From an uncultured Collinsella sp. (GTDB lineage: Bacteria; Actinomycetota; Coriobacteriia; Coriobacteriales; Coriobacteriaceae), in NCBI GenBank assembly GCA_900545605.1, contig UQZL01000007.1, positions 1-64,000 on the forward strand: 64,000 nucleotides of DNA, given 5' to 3'. Positions 34,454 through 43,601 of the stretch are shown here, in pieces. A program made the position numbers and the translations under genes. The notes below the pieces were generated by a model. That model did not search any database, was not told where the DNA came from, and saw nothing but the letters and a program-made list of their open reading frames with translations. The first letter of the stretch is position 1. Each line of letters starts with the position of its first letter.

Positions 34454-35369
34454 CTGCCTCATCCCCCTTCGTGTAGGAGCTGCGGAGCTTATAGCGCTCC
34501 CAAACCACGGGTACGCACAGGGCCACGGCGACGATCACGGCGGAGAGCAACTTCATGTCGTTGGCGTCCATGCCCAATTGCAGCACGATGGCGCGGATAA
34601 GGAAGTAGACCACGGAGCCAAAGACGGCGGAGGCAAGACGGACGCTAAACTGCGTGAGGCCACCGGGCAGCAGGCGACCGAGCACCTCGCCGATGACGAT
34701 GGCTGCAAGACCGATAACGATGGCGCCGGTGCCCATACCAATGTCGGCGTACTTCTGGCTCTGGCAGATGAGTGCACCCGAAAGGCCAATGAGGGCGTTG
34801 GAGAGCACGAGGGCGATCATTTTGGTGGTGTTGGTGTTAACGCCCAGGGCGCGGATCATGTACTCGTTGTTGCCGGTGGCACGCAGCGCCGAGCCGATCT
34901 CGGTGCCAAAGAACCAGTACAGGATGGCGACGATGGCCACGGCCAGCACAATGCCTAGGATAATGGCAACAGTGGACTGCGGCAGGCCCGTCATGTTGCT
35001 GACGGATGAGAAGATAGTGCCCTTGGCAAGGATGGGCGTGTTGGACTTGCCCATGATGCGCAGGTTGATGGACCACAGACTGATCTGCGTAAGGATTCCG
35101 GCGAGGATTGCGGGAATCTCAAAGACGGTGGTCAAGATGCCCGTGACGGCGCCCGCGATGGCGCCGGCGCACATGCCGGCCAGCACGGCGAGCAAGGGGT
35201 CGACGTTATTGTTGACGATGAGTACGGCGCAGACACAGCCGCCGAGGGCAAAGCTGCCGTCGCAGGTCATATCGGGGATGTCGAGCAGGCGGAACGTGAT
35301 AAACACGCCAAGCACCATAATGCCCCAGAGGACGCCCTGCGAAACGGCGCCCTGCAATGCAATGAGCAT
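34446..35369 (-). CDS. ABC transporter permease (TrpY-like)
   Basis: A 307-residue membrane protein with about eight to nine hydrophobic helices, of the branched-chain/ribose permease fold. The N-terminal stretch TFRLLDIPDMTCDGSFALGG is characteristic of the subgroup that pairs with PF04392 binding proteins. AGGAGG lies eight bases before the ATG. It overlaps the ATPase gene. The substrate is not fixed by sequence; tryptophan or another aromatic compound is a possibility from the TrpXYZ family only. Confidence 0.87.
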   Translation of the reverse strand: MLIALQGAVSQGVLWGIMVLGVFITFRLLDIPDMTCDGSFALGGCVCAVLIVNNNVDPLLAVLAGMCAGAIAGAVTGILTTVFEIPAILAGILTQISLWSINLRIMGKSNTPILAKGTIFSSVSNMTGLPQSTVAIILGIVLAVAIVAILYWFFGTEIGSALRATGNNEYMIRALGVNTNTTKMIALVLSNALIGLSGALICQSQKYADIGMGTGAIVIGLAAIVIGEVLGRLLPGGLTQFSVRLASAVFGSVVYFLIRAIVLQLGMDANDMKLLSAVIVAVALCVPVVWERYKLRSSYTKGDEADA

Positions 35370-35473
35370 GCTTCATACCTCCTAGGATAGGGTGGACACG
35401 TGATTTTCCATAATAGCGGTACCAATGCATAAAAGAGCTGCGGACGGATGTTTTGTCTCATCCGAAACAAGCA

Positions 35474-35502
35474 GGGCGAACGCCGGTCTTTAGCGTTCGC
35501 CC
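35474..35502 (-). other. hairpin between binding-protein and permease genes
   Basis: GGGCGAACGC and GCGTTCGCCC pair perfectly. The following minus-strand bases (TGCTTGTTT) are only weakly T-rich, so it could be a leaky terminator or a stabiliser giving more binding protein than permease. Confidence 0.5.
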
Positions 35503-35573
35503 CAAGGACTCAGATATTGAATAACGCGGCTGTGGCGCGCGTGCGGGCCCTAGACGCGTTACCGCGCATGGCG

Positions 35574-36554
35574 CTACTCGTCCAGAGCGGAAAGGTCGAT
35601 ACCCAGGGCCTCGGCCATCTCGTCGTTCTTGACGACGACCAGGTCCTTGCTCGAGAGGTGCTTGATCGGCATATCCTCGGGCTTGGCCTCGCCCTTCAGG
35701 ATCTTAACGGCCATCTCGCCCGCGGCGTAGCCCAGGTCCTTATAGTTGATGGAGAGGGTGAACAGGCCGCCGGCCATGCACATACCCTCCTCGCCGGTCA
35801 CGAAGGGGAGCTTATTCTCCTTGCAGATCTGGCCGACCTGCGAAGCGCCCGCGGCGATGGTGTTGTCAGTGGGGGAGTACAGCGCGTCGACCTTGCCCAC
35901 GGCAGACTCGACGACGGACTGAATCTCGTTGGAGCTCGAGACGGTGAAGTCAGTGTACTCGAGGCCCAGCTTGTCGAGCTCCTTCTTGGCGGCCTTGATC
36001 TGGACGTCGGAGTTGGACTCGGCGGTGCAGTAGAGCAGGCCGACCTTTTTAACGTCGGGCAGGACCTTCTGCATCATCTCGAGCTGCTCGGCGACCGGGG
36101 TGAGGTCGGAAGCACCCGTGACGTTGGTGCCGGGCTTGTCGTTGTCCTGGACCAGGCCGGAGGCGGCGTAGTCGGTGATGGCACAGCCCACGATGGGGAT
36201 ATCGGCCGTGGCGCCGGCGGCAGCCTGCGCGGCGGGCGTGGCGATGGCATAAATCAGGTTGACGTTGTCGCCCACAAACTTGTCGGCAATGGACTTACAC
36301 GTGGACTGGTCGTTCTGGGCGTTCTTCTGGTCGATCTTGACCTTAAGGCCGCTCTTCTTGATGGCCTTGACGAAGCCGGCGTTGGCGGCATCGAGCGCGG
36401 AGTGCTCGGTGAGCTGCAGAACGCCGATGGTGTAGTCGGAACCGGCGGCAGCGGAGCCGGAACCAGAGTTGCCGCCGCATCCGGCGAGCGGGGCGAGCGC
36501 GAGCAGGCCGGCGGAGACCAGAAGGCTCCTGCGGCTGATGGTGATGTCCTTCAT
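35574..36554 (-). CDS. ABC transporter substrate-binding lipoprotein (PF04392 type)
   Basis: A 326-residue lipoprotein. The signal sequence has twin arginine-like SRRSLL followed by a lipobox LAGC, with the cysteine near residue 26. The mature part starts with a Ser/Gly-rich linker, then YTIGVLQLTEHSALDAANAGF, the standard opening of PF04392 binding proteins, and PIVGCAITDY. It heads the three-gene set and has its own promoter. GGGGG lies upstream of the ATG. The ligand is unknown; tryptophan-binding TrpX is one relative. Confidence 0.88.
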   Translation of the reverse strand: MKDITISRRSLLVSAGLLALAPLAGCGGNSGSGSAAAGSDYTIGVLQLTEHSALDAANAGFVKAIKKSGLKVKIDQKNAQNDQSTCKSIADKFVGDNVNLIYAIATPAAQAAAGATADIPIVGCAITDYAASGLVQDNDKPGTNVTGASDLTPVAEQLEMMQKVLPDVKKVGLLYCTAESNSDVQIKAAKKELDKLGLEYTDFTVSSSNEIQSVVESAVGKVDALYSPTDNTIAAGASQVGQICKENKLPFVTGEEGMCMAGGLFTLSINYKDLGYAAGEMAVKILKGEAKPEDMPIKHLSSKDLVVVKNDEMAEALGIDLSALDE

Positions 36555-36617
36555 ATCATTACCCCCAGTATAAAAATGGCTGGAAACACTGCACTGGGAC
36601 AAAGTGCAAGTGGAACT

Positions 36618-36645
36618 ATAGTAGCGCTGATGTCCATTTTTACAA
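36618..36645 (-). promoter_or_regulatory. promoter of the ABC uptake unit
   Basis: On the minus strand TTGTAA and TACTAT are 16 bases apart, about 65 bases before the binding-protein start. Confidence 0.55.
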
Positions 36646-36714
36646 CAGCCTGGCGGGTTTTTTAATACAGAATCGGATGGGCGGTACGGGTAGTCGAATG
36701 GGCGGCGGAGGGTC

Positions 36715-37500
36715 TTATGCGGCGGAGGAGGCGTCGTCCTCGTCCAAGGCGGCGAAGAGCTTCTTGCCGTCGAGCAGGCGCGTGCTGACGTTTCTCATTC
36801 GGCCAATCTCTACAGTACGCAACGTGTCATCGGCGCCTCGGGCGTCGTAGACCGTTCCCAGCAGATACGAGATGCCATCGCGCTGCCTGATGGCAAAGGG
36901 ACGGAGTGTCATCCGTGCTGCTTCGGTTTCGCCGCGTGTCGTGACGCTCGAAATATCAAAACTCACCGTGGTTCCGTGGTCGATGGCCTGCTCGACGAGC
37001 TCGCACGTGTCGATGCGTTTGATGGGCGTGCGTGTTGCCTTGGTAGCCTTGCTGCCTGCGCTTGGAGCGGGTTCGGGTGTATCGAGGTAGCCGCGAACGT
37101 CGGCGCTCGCCATGGCAACTAAGTGCTGCGCCATGCTCTTGCGGATAGCGATAGGCGTGGAGCGGTTGCGCATGACCATACCGTGGAGCCGGATGATCTC
37201 TTCATCGGTGAGCGGGCGGGTAAGAAGTTTGTAGCCCACGCCGCGTTTGTACTCAATTTCGTATCCGGCATGGCGAAGCGCGGAGATGGCGGTGTAGATG
37301 CTGCGCCGCGCCGCCGAGATGGGCATGCGGGCGGGGTCGTCGGGATGGGCGAGGCGCCGGATCAACTCATCGGAAAGCATGGCCTTGTCCTCGCCGGTGT
37401 TTTCGCTTAATAGTTGCAGGATGCGAACGGCGCGATAGGCTGCCATCGAGGCGGCGCCTCTAGTCGTGGTGTCGTAGGTTTCAACAGCGGCTTCGGTCAT
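36715..37500 (-). CDS. WYL-domain transcriptional regulator
   Basis: A 261-residue protein with an N-terminal winged helix (about 18-95, ISAARRSIYTAISALRHAGYEIEYKRGVGYKL) and a C-terminal WYL-like domain (about 165-255, MTLRPFAIRQRDGISYLLG). WYL proteins often sense nucleotides or small ligands and regulate transcription. The ATG at 37500 has AAGGA ten bases before it; a GTG nine bases upstream is too close. It lies between the ABC uptake unit and asnS, all on the same strand, but a terminator separates it from asnS. Its target is unknown. Confidence 0.75.
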   Translation of the reverse strand: MTEAAVETYDTTTRGAASMAAYRAVRILQLLSENTGEDKAMLSDELIRRLAHPDDPARMPISAARRSIYTAISALRHAGYEIEYKRGVGYKLLTRPLTDEEIIRLHGMVMRNRSTPIAIRKSMAQHLVAMASADVRGYLDTPEPAPSAGSKATKATRTPIKRIDTCELVEQAIDHGTTVSFDISSVTTRGETEAARMTLRPFAIRQRDGISYLLGTVYDARGADDTLRTVEIGRMRNVSTRLLDGKKLFAALDEDDASSAA

Positions 37501-37758
37501 GGTGTCCACGTCCTTTCCGTTTTGGGTGGCGACGGTATGGAGCCTAGGACGTGGGGCTTTCCCAGGGGCGCAGGGCGCTCTGGGCGGTCGGTAGTCGTCG
37601 GCAAACGGCGGGTCGAGTTTTCAACAGCCCTGCTCAACTGACCAAAAACTTGCCAAAAGCTTGACGGATGCTGTTGAAAAAAGCGTCTCTCGACCGATGT
37701 CGAGAGACGCTTATGCGATGAGCGTTGGCGTGTGGCGACGCGAGCTAGCGTCCGACGA
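37501..37758. other. intergenic region with an inverted repeat
   Basis: Besides the asnS terminator, TTTTCAACAGC (37617) and GCTGTTGAAAA (37669) form an 11-bp inverted repeat 41 bases apart, upstream of the WYL gene. It may be an operator. Confidence 0.45.
37675..37713 (-). terminator. terminator of asnS
   Basis: On the minus strand AAGCGTCTCTCG pairs with CGAGAGACGCTT and is followed by a six-T tract. Confidence 0.9.
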
Positions 37759-39162
37759 TTAGAAGTCGGCGTTGCCCACGGTGCGCGGGTGCGGCAGGAC
37801 GTCGCGGATGTTGCCCACGCCGGTCAGATACATGACCAAGCGCTCGAAGCCCAGACCGTAGCCGGCGTGCTTGCAGGAACCGTAGCGGCGCAGGTCAAGG
37901 TAGTACTTGTACTGCTCGGGATTCATGCCCAGGTCCTTGATGCGGGCCTCGAGCAGATCCAGGCGCTCCTCGCGCTGGGAGCCGCCGATAATCTCGCCGA
38001 TACCGGGAACCAGGCAGTCGGCGGCGGCGACGGTCTTGCCGTCCTCGTTCATGCGCATGTAGAACGCCTTGATCTCGGCCGGGTAGTCGGTCACAAAAGT
38101 CGGTCGCTTAAAGTGCTCCTCGGTCAGGAAGCGCTCGTGCTCGGTCTGCAGGTCGATGCCCCAGCTGACGGGGTAATCAAACTGGTGGCCAGCAGCGACT
38201 GCCTGCTCCAGGATTTCGACGGCCTCGGTATAGGTGACGCGGGCGAAGTCGGAGTTGGCGACATGGTCCAGGCGCTCGAGCAGACCCTTGTCCACAAACT
38301 TGTTGAGCATATTGAGCTCGTCGGGGCAGGTGGCCATGACGTCCTTGAGGACATACTTGAGCATGGCCTCGGCGTTATCCATGTAGTCGTTGAGGTCGGC
38401 GAAGGCCATTTCGGGCTCAATCATCCAAAACTCGGCGGCGTGGCGCGTGGTGTTGGAGTTTTCGGCGCGGAAGGTGGGGCCAAAGGTGTACACGTCGCCA
38501 AAGGCCATGGCAAAGTTCTCGGCATTGAGCTGGCCGGACACGGTGAGGCTCGCATGCTTGCCAAAGAAGTCCTGGCTCCAGTCGACCTCGCCGGACTCGG
38601 TGAGGGGCGGGTTTTTGGGGTCGAGCGTGGTCACGCGGAACATCTCGCCGGCGCCCTCGCAGTCACTCGTGGTGATGATGGGGGTGTTGACGTAGACAAA
38701 GCCCTGCTCCTGGAAGAAGCGGTGGATAGCGGCAGCCGCGACAGAGCGGATGCGGAACACGGCGCGGAACAGGTTGGTGCGCGGTCGCAGGTGCTGCTGG
38801 GTGCGCAGGAACTCGACGGTGGCACGCTTCTTCTGCAGCGGGTAATCCGGGGCGCTGACGCCCTCGACCTCGATGGAGGTAGCAGAAAGCTCGAAGGGCT
38901 GGGGCGCATCGGGGGTCAGCTTAACGGTGCCGCTGCAGATGAGGGCGGCTGAGACGTTTTGATGGGCGATCTCGTCGTAGTTGTCGAGCGACTCGCGGTT
39001 CATGACGACCTGCAGGTCGCGGAAGCAGCTGCCGTCGTTGAGCGTCACGAAGCCAAAGTTCTTCATGTCGCGGACGGACTTGACCCAGCCGGCGACGGTG
39101 ACGGTCTGGCCACCGAGCGACTCGGCATCGGCATAGAGCTGCGCGATTTTGGTGCGGTTCAC
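37759..39162 (-). CDS. asnS: asparaginyl-tRNA synthetase
   Basis: A class IIb synthetase of 467 residues that charges tRNA-Asn. It has the N-terminal OB-fold ([25 protein letters not shown]), motif 2 ([24 protein letters not shown]) and motif 3 near the end ([17 protein letters not shown], [13 protein letters not shown]). The GTG at 39162 was chosen because GGGAGG lies four bases before it and the family starts here; an ATG 12 bases upstream lies in front of that site. The frame stays open for 234 bases more, which is not coding. Confidence 0.93.
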   Translation of the reverse strand: MNRTKIAQLYADAESLGGQTVTVAGWVKSVRDMKNFGFVTLNDGSCFRDLQVVMNRESLDNYDEIAHQNVSAALICSGTVKLTPDAPQPFELSATSIEVEGVSAPDYPLQKKRATVEFLRTQQHLRPRTNLFRAVFRIRSVAAAAIHRFFQEQGFVYVNTPIITTSDCEGAGEMFRVTTLDPKNPPLTESGEVDWSQDFFGKHASLTVSGQLNAENFAMAFGDVYTFGPTFRAENSNTTRHAAEFWMIEPEMAFADLNDYMDNAEAMLKYVLKDVMATCPDELNMLNKFVDKGLLERLDHVANSDFARVTYTEAVEILEQAVAAGHQFDYPVSWGIDLQTEHERFLTEEHFKRPTFVTDYPAEIKAFYMRMNEDGKTVAAADCLVPGIGEIIGGSQREERLDLLEARIKDLGMNPEQYKYYLDLRRYGSCKHAGYGLGFERLVMYLTGVGNIRDVLPHPRTVGNADF

Positions 39163-39298
39163 GTATCCTCCCATAACGGTTGTACGGATTATTTCCAAAC
39201 AGTTAACCATTCTAACCCGCGAGCGGGGGCGTAGCAAAACGGCAAGCTCGATGTATGAGCGTGGCGTGGGCACCGCGCAAGCGCCGATTTTGCGTTGC

Positions 39299-41233
39299 CT
39301 AGTGCCCGCAGATGGCTTGGCGTATGAGGGTAGCGTAGGTGTCGATTCCCGCTTGGGTGAGGTGTATGCCGTCGTCGACGAGGTATTCGCTGTGGCCCTC
39401 TGAGGCACCGTTCCAGTCGATGACGCCGGCGTTGTCGTTTTGAGCGCAGACGTCGCGGATTGTCTGGTTATTGCGGTCCTGTAGCTCGAGCGGTACGCGC
39501 ACGGTCACAAAGTAGATGGGCTTGCCGCCCACGGCATTAATCACGTCCTGCACCTGCTGAGGGTCGCGGATGAGGCCGTTGGTGCCAAGCGCGCAGATGA
39601 CCACGTTTGGATCGTAGCTGGCGATGTCCTGCGCGTAGACATCCTGGAAGGTGTAGAACTGGCGGCTCACCACGCCGTCGATGTACGCGTTGGGAAGCAC
39701 CGCCTGAAGGCCAGGTTGGGAACCTGCGGTGACCGAGTCGCCGATCATGAGCACGCGGGCGTCGCAGGTTCCGGTCGCCTCGTCGTAGGTAAAGCTCTTC
39801 CAGTCAAGGTTCTTCGGGACCTTTTCGGCGATAGGTCCCTCTTTGGGTTTTTGCTTGGCAGCGTCATCGGATGCGGTGTCGCTGGGCTGGGATTCTTTAC
39901 CGGATGCGGGCTCGGCGCCCTTGTCGTTTGCTCCGTTGTCCTGGGACGAGGTCGCGTTCTGGACAAGCTCGGGACGGAGCTGCTCGGCGCGGGCGGTGGC
40001 GATGCCTGCCCAGTCAAGCGGCGCGAAGGCAAGTGCGGCGACGCATGCGGCGCCAAGCGCGGGGAGCACCATGGCGGGCGCGAGGACGTGTTTTCTTGCC
40101 GTGCTGTCCTGTTGGGCCGGCTTGTGGGACCAAGGGCGTTCGACGAGGCGATAGAAAACCTCGGCTACCGCAAGGATCAGTACAAGCTGTAATGCCTGCT
40201 CCCACCAGGCGATGCGGGTAGTGCGGGTTGCGGGGTTCATAAGAAGCAGTAGGGGATAGTGCACCAGATAAACCGAGAACGAACGTTGCCCCAACCAGAC
40301 GAGTGGTTTGGCTGACAGCAGACGGCGCACGATGCACTCCGTATTCTGCACGCAGATGATGAGGAGTCCGGTGACGAGGGCAAACAGCAAAAAGCCGCCG
40401 CGGTAGAGCCAGGCGCTCTCTCCGGTCAGCATGAGTGCGCCGGCTATAACGGCAACGAGCCACACGATAGAAATCGCGTTGACCTTTGAGATGCCCTTGT
40501 TGGCGCCGGGGGTATGGATGTCACCGCTCAGCATCTCGCGCAGACGCGGCGCGGCGATGGCGGCTAAGGCTCCGCATAGAAGCTCGGCGGCACGGGCGTC
40601 GGTTCCGTAGTAGACGCGCGATGTGTCGGCGGTGGGATTAAACAAAAGGACCATGGCTGCCGTCGATACAAGCGCAAATGCGATCGTGATGCCGATGGCG
40701 GTGTTGCGCGACCTGGTTTTGCCGCACAGTGCCATAAGGATGACCGGCCATACCAGATAGAACTGCATGGTGACAGCGCAGAACCACAGGTGCGTGAGGG
40801 GCGAGGGGAGTCCCGCGGCGACGAAATACGAGACGTTGCGGAAGATGTAGAACCAGTTGCTCAAAAAGAGTGCCGATGGCAGGGCGTCCTGCTGCACCTT
40901 AGGGAGTACGCTCGGGGCTGCGATATAGGTGGCGACGGCGGTAAGCGCGATGGTCACGACGATCGGCGGCATCATGCGCGCAATGCGGCGGCAGATATAG
41001 CGCGGGTACGAGAATCCGTCGTGTACCGTGGCCCGCATAATGCTTTTGGTGGCGAGATAGCCACTCAGCGTAAAGAAGAGTGTAACGCCCAAAAAACCGC
41101 CGGTCAGGCGGCTGGGGCGAAGGTGATATAGGACGACGCCGGCGATGGCGAGGGCGCGGAGCCCGTCGAGCGCGACGATGCGTTGGTTGCGTTGAGGCGC
41201 GGCATGTGCGGCGCCCGTGGGTGTGTTTTGCAT
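39299..41233 (-). CDS. OatA-like acyltransferase with SGNH domain
   Basis: A 644-residue membrane enzyme. Residues about 18-370 are an acyltransferase-3 domain with ten or so membrane helices (start [19 protein letters not shown] with the conserved histidine). A Lys/Glu/Ser-rich linker spans about 410-475. Residues about 485-644 are an extracellular SGNH esterase fold with [17 protein letters not shown] and DDGIHLT holding the Ser and Asp/His residues. This design matches OatA, which O-acetylates peptidoglycan and blocks lysozyme. Other surface glycans are possible targets. GGAGGAAG precedes the ATG. Confidence 0.85.
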   Translation of the reverse strand: MQNTPTGAAHAAPQRNQRIVALDGLRALAIAGVVLYHLRPSRLTGGFLGVTLFFTLSGYLATKSIMRATVHDGFSYPRYICRRIARMMPPIVVTIALTAVATYIAAPSVLPKVQQDALPSALFLSNWFYIFRNVSYFVAAGLPSPLTHLWFCAVTMQFYLVWPVILMALCGKTRSRNTAIGITIAFALVSTAAMVLLFNPTADTSRVYYGTDARAAELLCGALAAIAAPRLREMLSGDIHTPGANKGISKVNAISIVWLVAVIAGALMLTGESAWLYRGGFLLFALVTGLLIICVQNTECIVRRLLSAKPLVWLGQRSFSVYLVHYPLLLLMNPATRTTRIAWWEQALQLVLILAVAEVFYRLVERPWSHKPAQQDSTARKHVLAPAMVLPALGAACVAALAFAPLDWAGIATARAEQLRPELVQNATSSQDNGANDKGAEPASGKESQPSDTASDDAAKQKPKEGPIAEKVPKNLDWKSFTYDEATGTCDARVLMIGDSVTAGSQPGLQAVLPNAYIDGVVSRQFYTFQDVYAQDIASYDPNVVICALGTNGLIRDPQQVQDVINAVGGKPIYFVTVRVPLELQDRNNQTIRDVCAQNDNAGVIDWNGASEGHSEYLVDDGIHLTQAGIDTYATLIRQAICGH

Positions 41234-41338
41234 CGATCTTCCTCCAATGTCGACCTAGCAGTCTAGCGCTCTGCGCGGACAAAGGAAGGGGGTTCGTGCG
41301 GTTGAACAACATGCTGCGGGGCGATGCTTCGCTACGTA

Positions 41339-41431
41339 AAAGCCGCACCTGCGTTGATGCTCAGCTGCCTATATAGAAACGTTTCAGAACCTCTACATAG
41401 GCAAAAAACAACAACACAGATGCGGCAAAGA
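41339..41431 (-). terminator. composite terminator of crr
   Basis: On the minus strand GCCGCATCTGTGTTG pairs with CAACGCAGGTGCGGC (three single mismatches) and TTTT follows. The loop holds a second hairpin (GCCTATGTAG with CTATATAGGC). Confidence 0.6.
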
Positions 41432-41468
41432 TGCACGGGTGGTTGAGCCTTTATGCGATGATGCTCGG

Positions 41469-42032
41469 CTACTTGGTCTTGGCAACCAGCAGCGGATCGC
41501 CAAGCTTGACGAGCGGGTTGCCACCGATAAGCGTGCCGGACTCGCCAACATGGTCGATGCTCTTGAGGCGGTCGAGCTCAGAGACGATGACGGTCACGAT
41601 GTCCTCGTGGCCGGCGGCCTTAATGGCGTCGCGGTCGAAGCTGATGAGCGGCTGGCCGGCCTTGACCACATCGCCCATCTCGACAAAGCGGGCAAAACCC
41701 TTGCCGTTCATTTCCACGGTGCCCAGGCCAACATGGATGAACACACGAAGACCGTCCTCGGTGATCATGCCGATGGAGTGGTTGGTGACGGTGGTGGCGC
41801 CGATACGGCCGTTGGCGGGGGCGTAAATGGTGCCGGTAATGGGCTCGATGCCATAGCCCTGGCCGAGCATGCCCGAGGCGATGGTCTCGTCGGGAACCTC
41901 ACTCAGATTGACGAGCACGCCGTTGACGGGAGCGTAGATGACGCCTTCGCGGGTGGCGAAGCTTGCTGCGGGCGGAACGGACGCCTCGCCCGACGAAGTG
42001 AACGTGGACTTGAGCGAATCGAGCAGACCCAT
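41469..42032 (-). CDS. crr: PTS glucose-type EIIA component
   Basis: A free IIA-Glc-like protein of 187 residues that passes phosphate from HPr to EIIBC sugar permeases. It has an N-terminal linker, GVIYAPVNG (about 42), the histidine segments NHSIGM (about 90) and FIHVGLGTVEMNGKGF (about 103, phosphorylated histidine), and GQPLISFD near the end. The ATG at 42032 gives the normal N-terminus MGLLDSLKS. No IIBC gene is adjacent, so it probably serves permeases encoded elsewhere and may act in catabolite control. The palindrome GAAACGTTTC lies on both sides of the gene. Confidence 0.9.
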   Translation of the reverse strand: MGLLDSLKSTFTSSGEASVPPAASFATREGVIYAPVNGVLVNLSEVPDETIASGMLGQGYGIEPITGTIYAPANGRIGATTVTNHSIGMITEDGLRVFIHVGLGTVEMNGKGFARFVEMGDVVKAGQPLISFDRDAIKAAGHEDIVTVIVSELDRLKSIDHVGESGTLIGGNPLVKLGDPLLVAKTK

Positions 42033-42082
42033 AGATGCCTCCAACGTATCAGGCGCGCATGTTGCACGCGTGTGGTTTGCCG

Positions 42083-42092
42083 GAAACGTTTC
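42083..42092. promoter_or_regulatory. GAAACGTTTC palindrome upstream of crr
   Basis: A 10-bp palindrome of the LacI-operator type lies 51 bases before the crr start. The same decamer occurs at 41376 in the terminator loop after the gene. Confidence 0.4.
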
Positions 42093-42278
42093 GTACGTGT
42101 TTCCCAGCACGGTCAGCGCCCCTATTTTACGCTGCCTAACGATACCTCTGAACAGCGATTTTGTGATATATCAGTTGAAGGCCAACTTATTGCGGGGGTG
42201 TTTCTGCGCCGCGGGCTCAAGTGGGGTACGCTAAGGTGCGAAAAACGAGTGCGCACGAATCGCACGGAGGGAGCACCT

Positions 42279-43178
42279 ATGATTATTGAGAACCATGCGC
42301 TGTGGGGCGAGGAACCGACCGAGGATTATCCGGCGACGTTTACGTATCTGGGTGCCGAGCCGCTGCCCGACAAGCCCAATGGCCGCCGCCCCGCGGTGAT
42401 CATCTGCGGCGGAGGCGGGTTTACGCATATCGCTCCGCACGAGCAAGACCCGGTGGCGTTTGCATTTTTGGACCGTGGCTACCAGGCCTTTGTGCTCAAC
42501 TATGTGACGAGCGCCACGGGCGACGTGAGCTTTCCGCACCCGCAGGCGGACCTCGCCAAGATGATCGCTACCGTGCGCGCCAACGCCGACGAGTGGCATG
42601 TCGATCCCAAGCGCGTGTGCATCGTGGGCTTCTCGGCGGGCGGCATGATTTGCGCCTCGTTGGCAACGCAGTGGAAGACCGGACCCTTCGCGGGCCTTGC
42701 CGGGGCTCGTCCGGAGGATATTCGTCCCGACGCCGTGGTACTGGGCTATCCGTTGCTTGACCTTGCCTATGTGCGCGATATGCAGACGCGCGACCCGCGC
42801 ATCGACCTGCGCGTGCCCAAGACGGGTGGCAAGACGGGGCGCGATTTGCTCAACGACTATCTGTCGATGGTGACGGGCGGCGAGGCGACCGATGAGCACC
42901 TGGCCGACATTTGCCCTACCACGCACGTTTCGCGCCAGATGCCCCCGACCTTTGTGTGGGGCGTTTCGGACGACAAGACGGCGCCGGTCGCGCAGGTCTA
43001 CCCGTTTGCGCAGCGCATGGCCGAGGAGGGCGTTGCATGCGAGATGCACGTCTTTGACCAGGGTGGCCACGGCCTTTCGCTCGGCAACGCCAACACCGCG
43101 GTCGACAACGAGGACAAGCAGGTTTCCGTCCGTCCCTGGATCCGTCTGGCCTTCCGCTTCCTGGAGCGCCATCTGTAA
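42279..43178 (+). CDS. alpha/beta-hydrolase, esterase type
   Basis: A 299-residue cytoplasmic hydrolase. The catalytic set is visible: nucleophile in VGFSAGG (about 126-132), aspartate in SDDKTAP (about 231) and histidine in QGGHGLS (about 263). The oxyanion region is ICGGGGFTH. This is the pattern of acetyl-xylan esterase and carboxylesterase relatives. The frame is open for 840 bases upstream, but only the ATG at 42279 has a ribosome site (GGAGGGAG). It is divergent from crr. Confidence 0.85.
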   Translation: MIIENHALWGEEPTEDYPATFTYLGAEPLPDKPNGRRPAVIICGGGGFTHIAPHEQDPVAFAFLDRGYQAFVLNYVTSATGDVSFPHPQADLAKMIATVRANADEWHVDPKRVCIVGFSAGGMICASLATQWKTGPFAGLAGARPEDIRPDAVVLGYPLLDLAYVRDMQTRDPRIDLRVPKTGGKTGRDLLNDYLSMVTGGEATDEHLADICPTTHVSRQMPPTFVWGVSDDKTAPVAQVYPFAQRMAEEGVACEMHVFDQGGHGLSLGNANTAVDNEDKQVSVRPWIRLAFRFLERHL

Positions 43179-43202
43179 GAGGACGGACATCCCCTCAATA
43201 AC

Positions 43203-43265
43203 TTGCGGTGAAATAGTTCCTATTTAAGGCTTCAACCAGCCCAAGCAGGAACTATTCCACCGCAA
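43203..43265. repeat. REP-like palindrome, AGTTGCGGTG family (copy 2)
   Basis: TTGCGGTGAAATAGTTCCT and its near inverse AGGAACTATTCCACCGCAA enclose a 26-base loop. Confidence 0.85.
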
Positions 43266-43267
43266 CT

Positions 43268-43545
43268 TTGTTTTTGATGCCCCGCCCGGAAACTGCGTCC
43301 CAGTTTTGCCCTCGAAAGCGGGATTCAGTTTCCCATAGGGCCTCGACTGGGAAAGCGCGTCCCGTTTCGAGCGGGGATTCCGGGATGCATTTTCCGCAAG
43401 AGGCCTGTTTGGGAAACCATATCCCGTTTCGAACCAGAATTCTGGGACGCAGTTTCCCCGAGAGGCCCCATCGGGAAACGGTATCCTGGAATTCGCCCGG
43501 ATGGTGGGATGCGCTTTCCAGAAGGGCGTCGCTTGGGGAGCTGTG
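43268..43545. repeat. degenerate array of GGGACGCAGTTTCCC units (array 1)
   Basis: About four or five imperfect units of 60-80 bases, each combining GGGACGCAGTTTCCC, GAGAGGCC and TGGGAAACCATATCCCG. The segment 43367-43493 is closely similar to 45063-45186. Confidence 0.7.
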
Positions 43546-43601
43546 GTCCGTGATCCGTCGGGGACGGAGGAAAGCGGACCATTTTGGGTGGCGGCGGTCG
43601 G

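Larger units (their letters stand above)
43179..43601. other. 423-base repeat region without genes
   Basis: The region holds the palindrome at 43203 and then degenerate units from 43268 to about 43560, with recurring phrases such as GGGAAAC, CGTATCCCGTTTCGA and GGGACGCAGTTTCCC. No gene was seen. Confidence 0.7.

Noticed and set aside
35574..36554. T-box or tryptophan riboswitch upstream of the TrpX-like gene
   Set aside because: The leader between the promoter and the gene is only about 60 bases and shows no T-box motif or terminator.
41439..42278. N-terminal extension of the esterase gene back over crr
   Set aside because: The extension lies antisense to crr and lacks a ribosome site. The ATG at 42279 has a good one and fits the fold.
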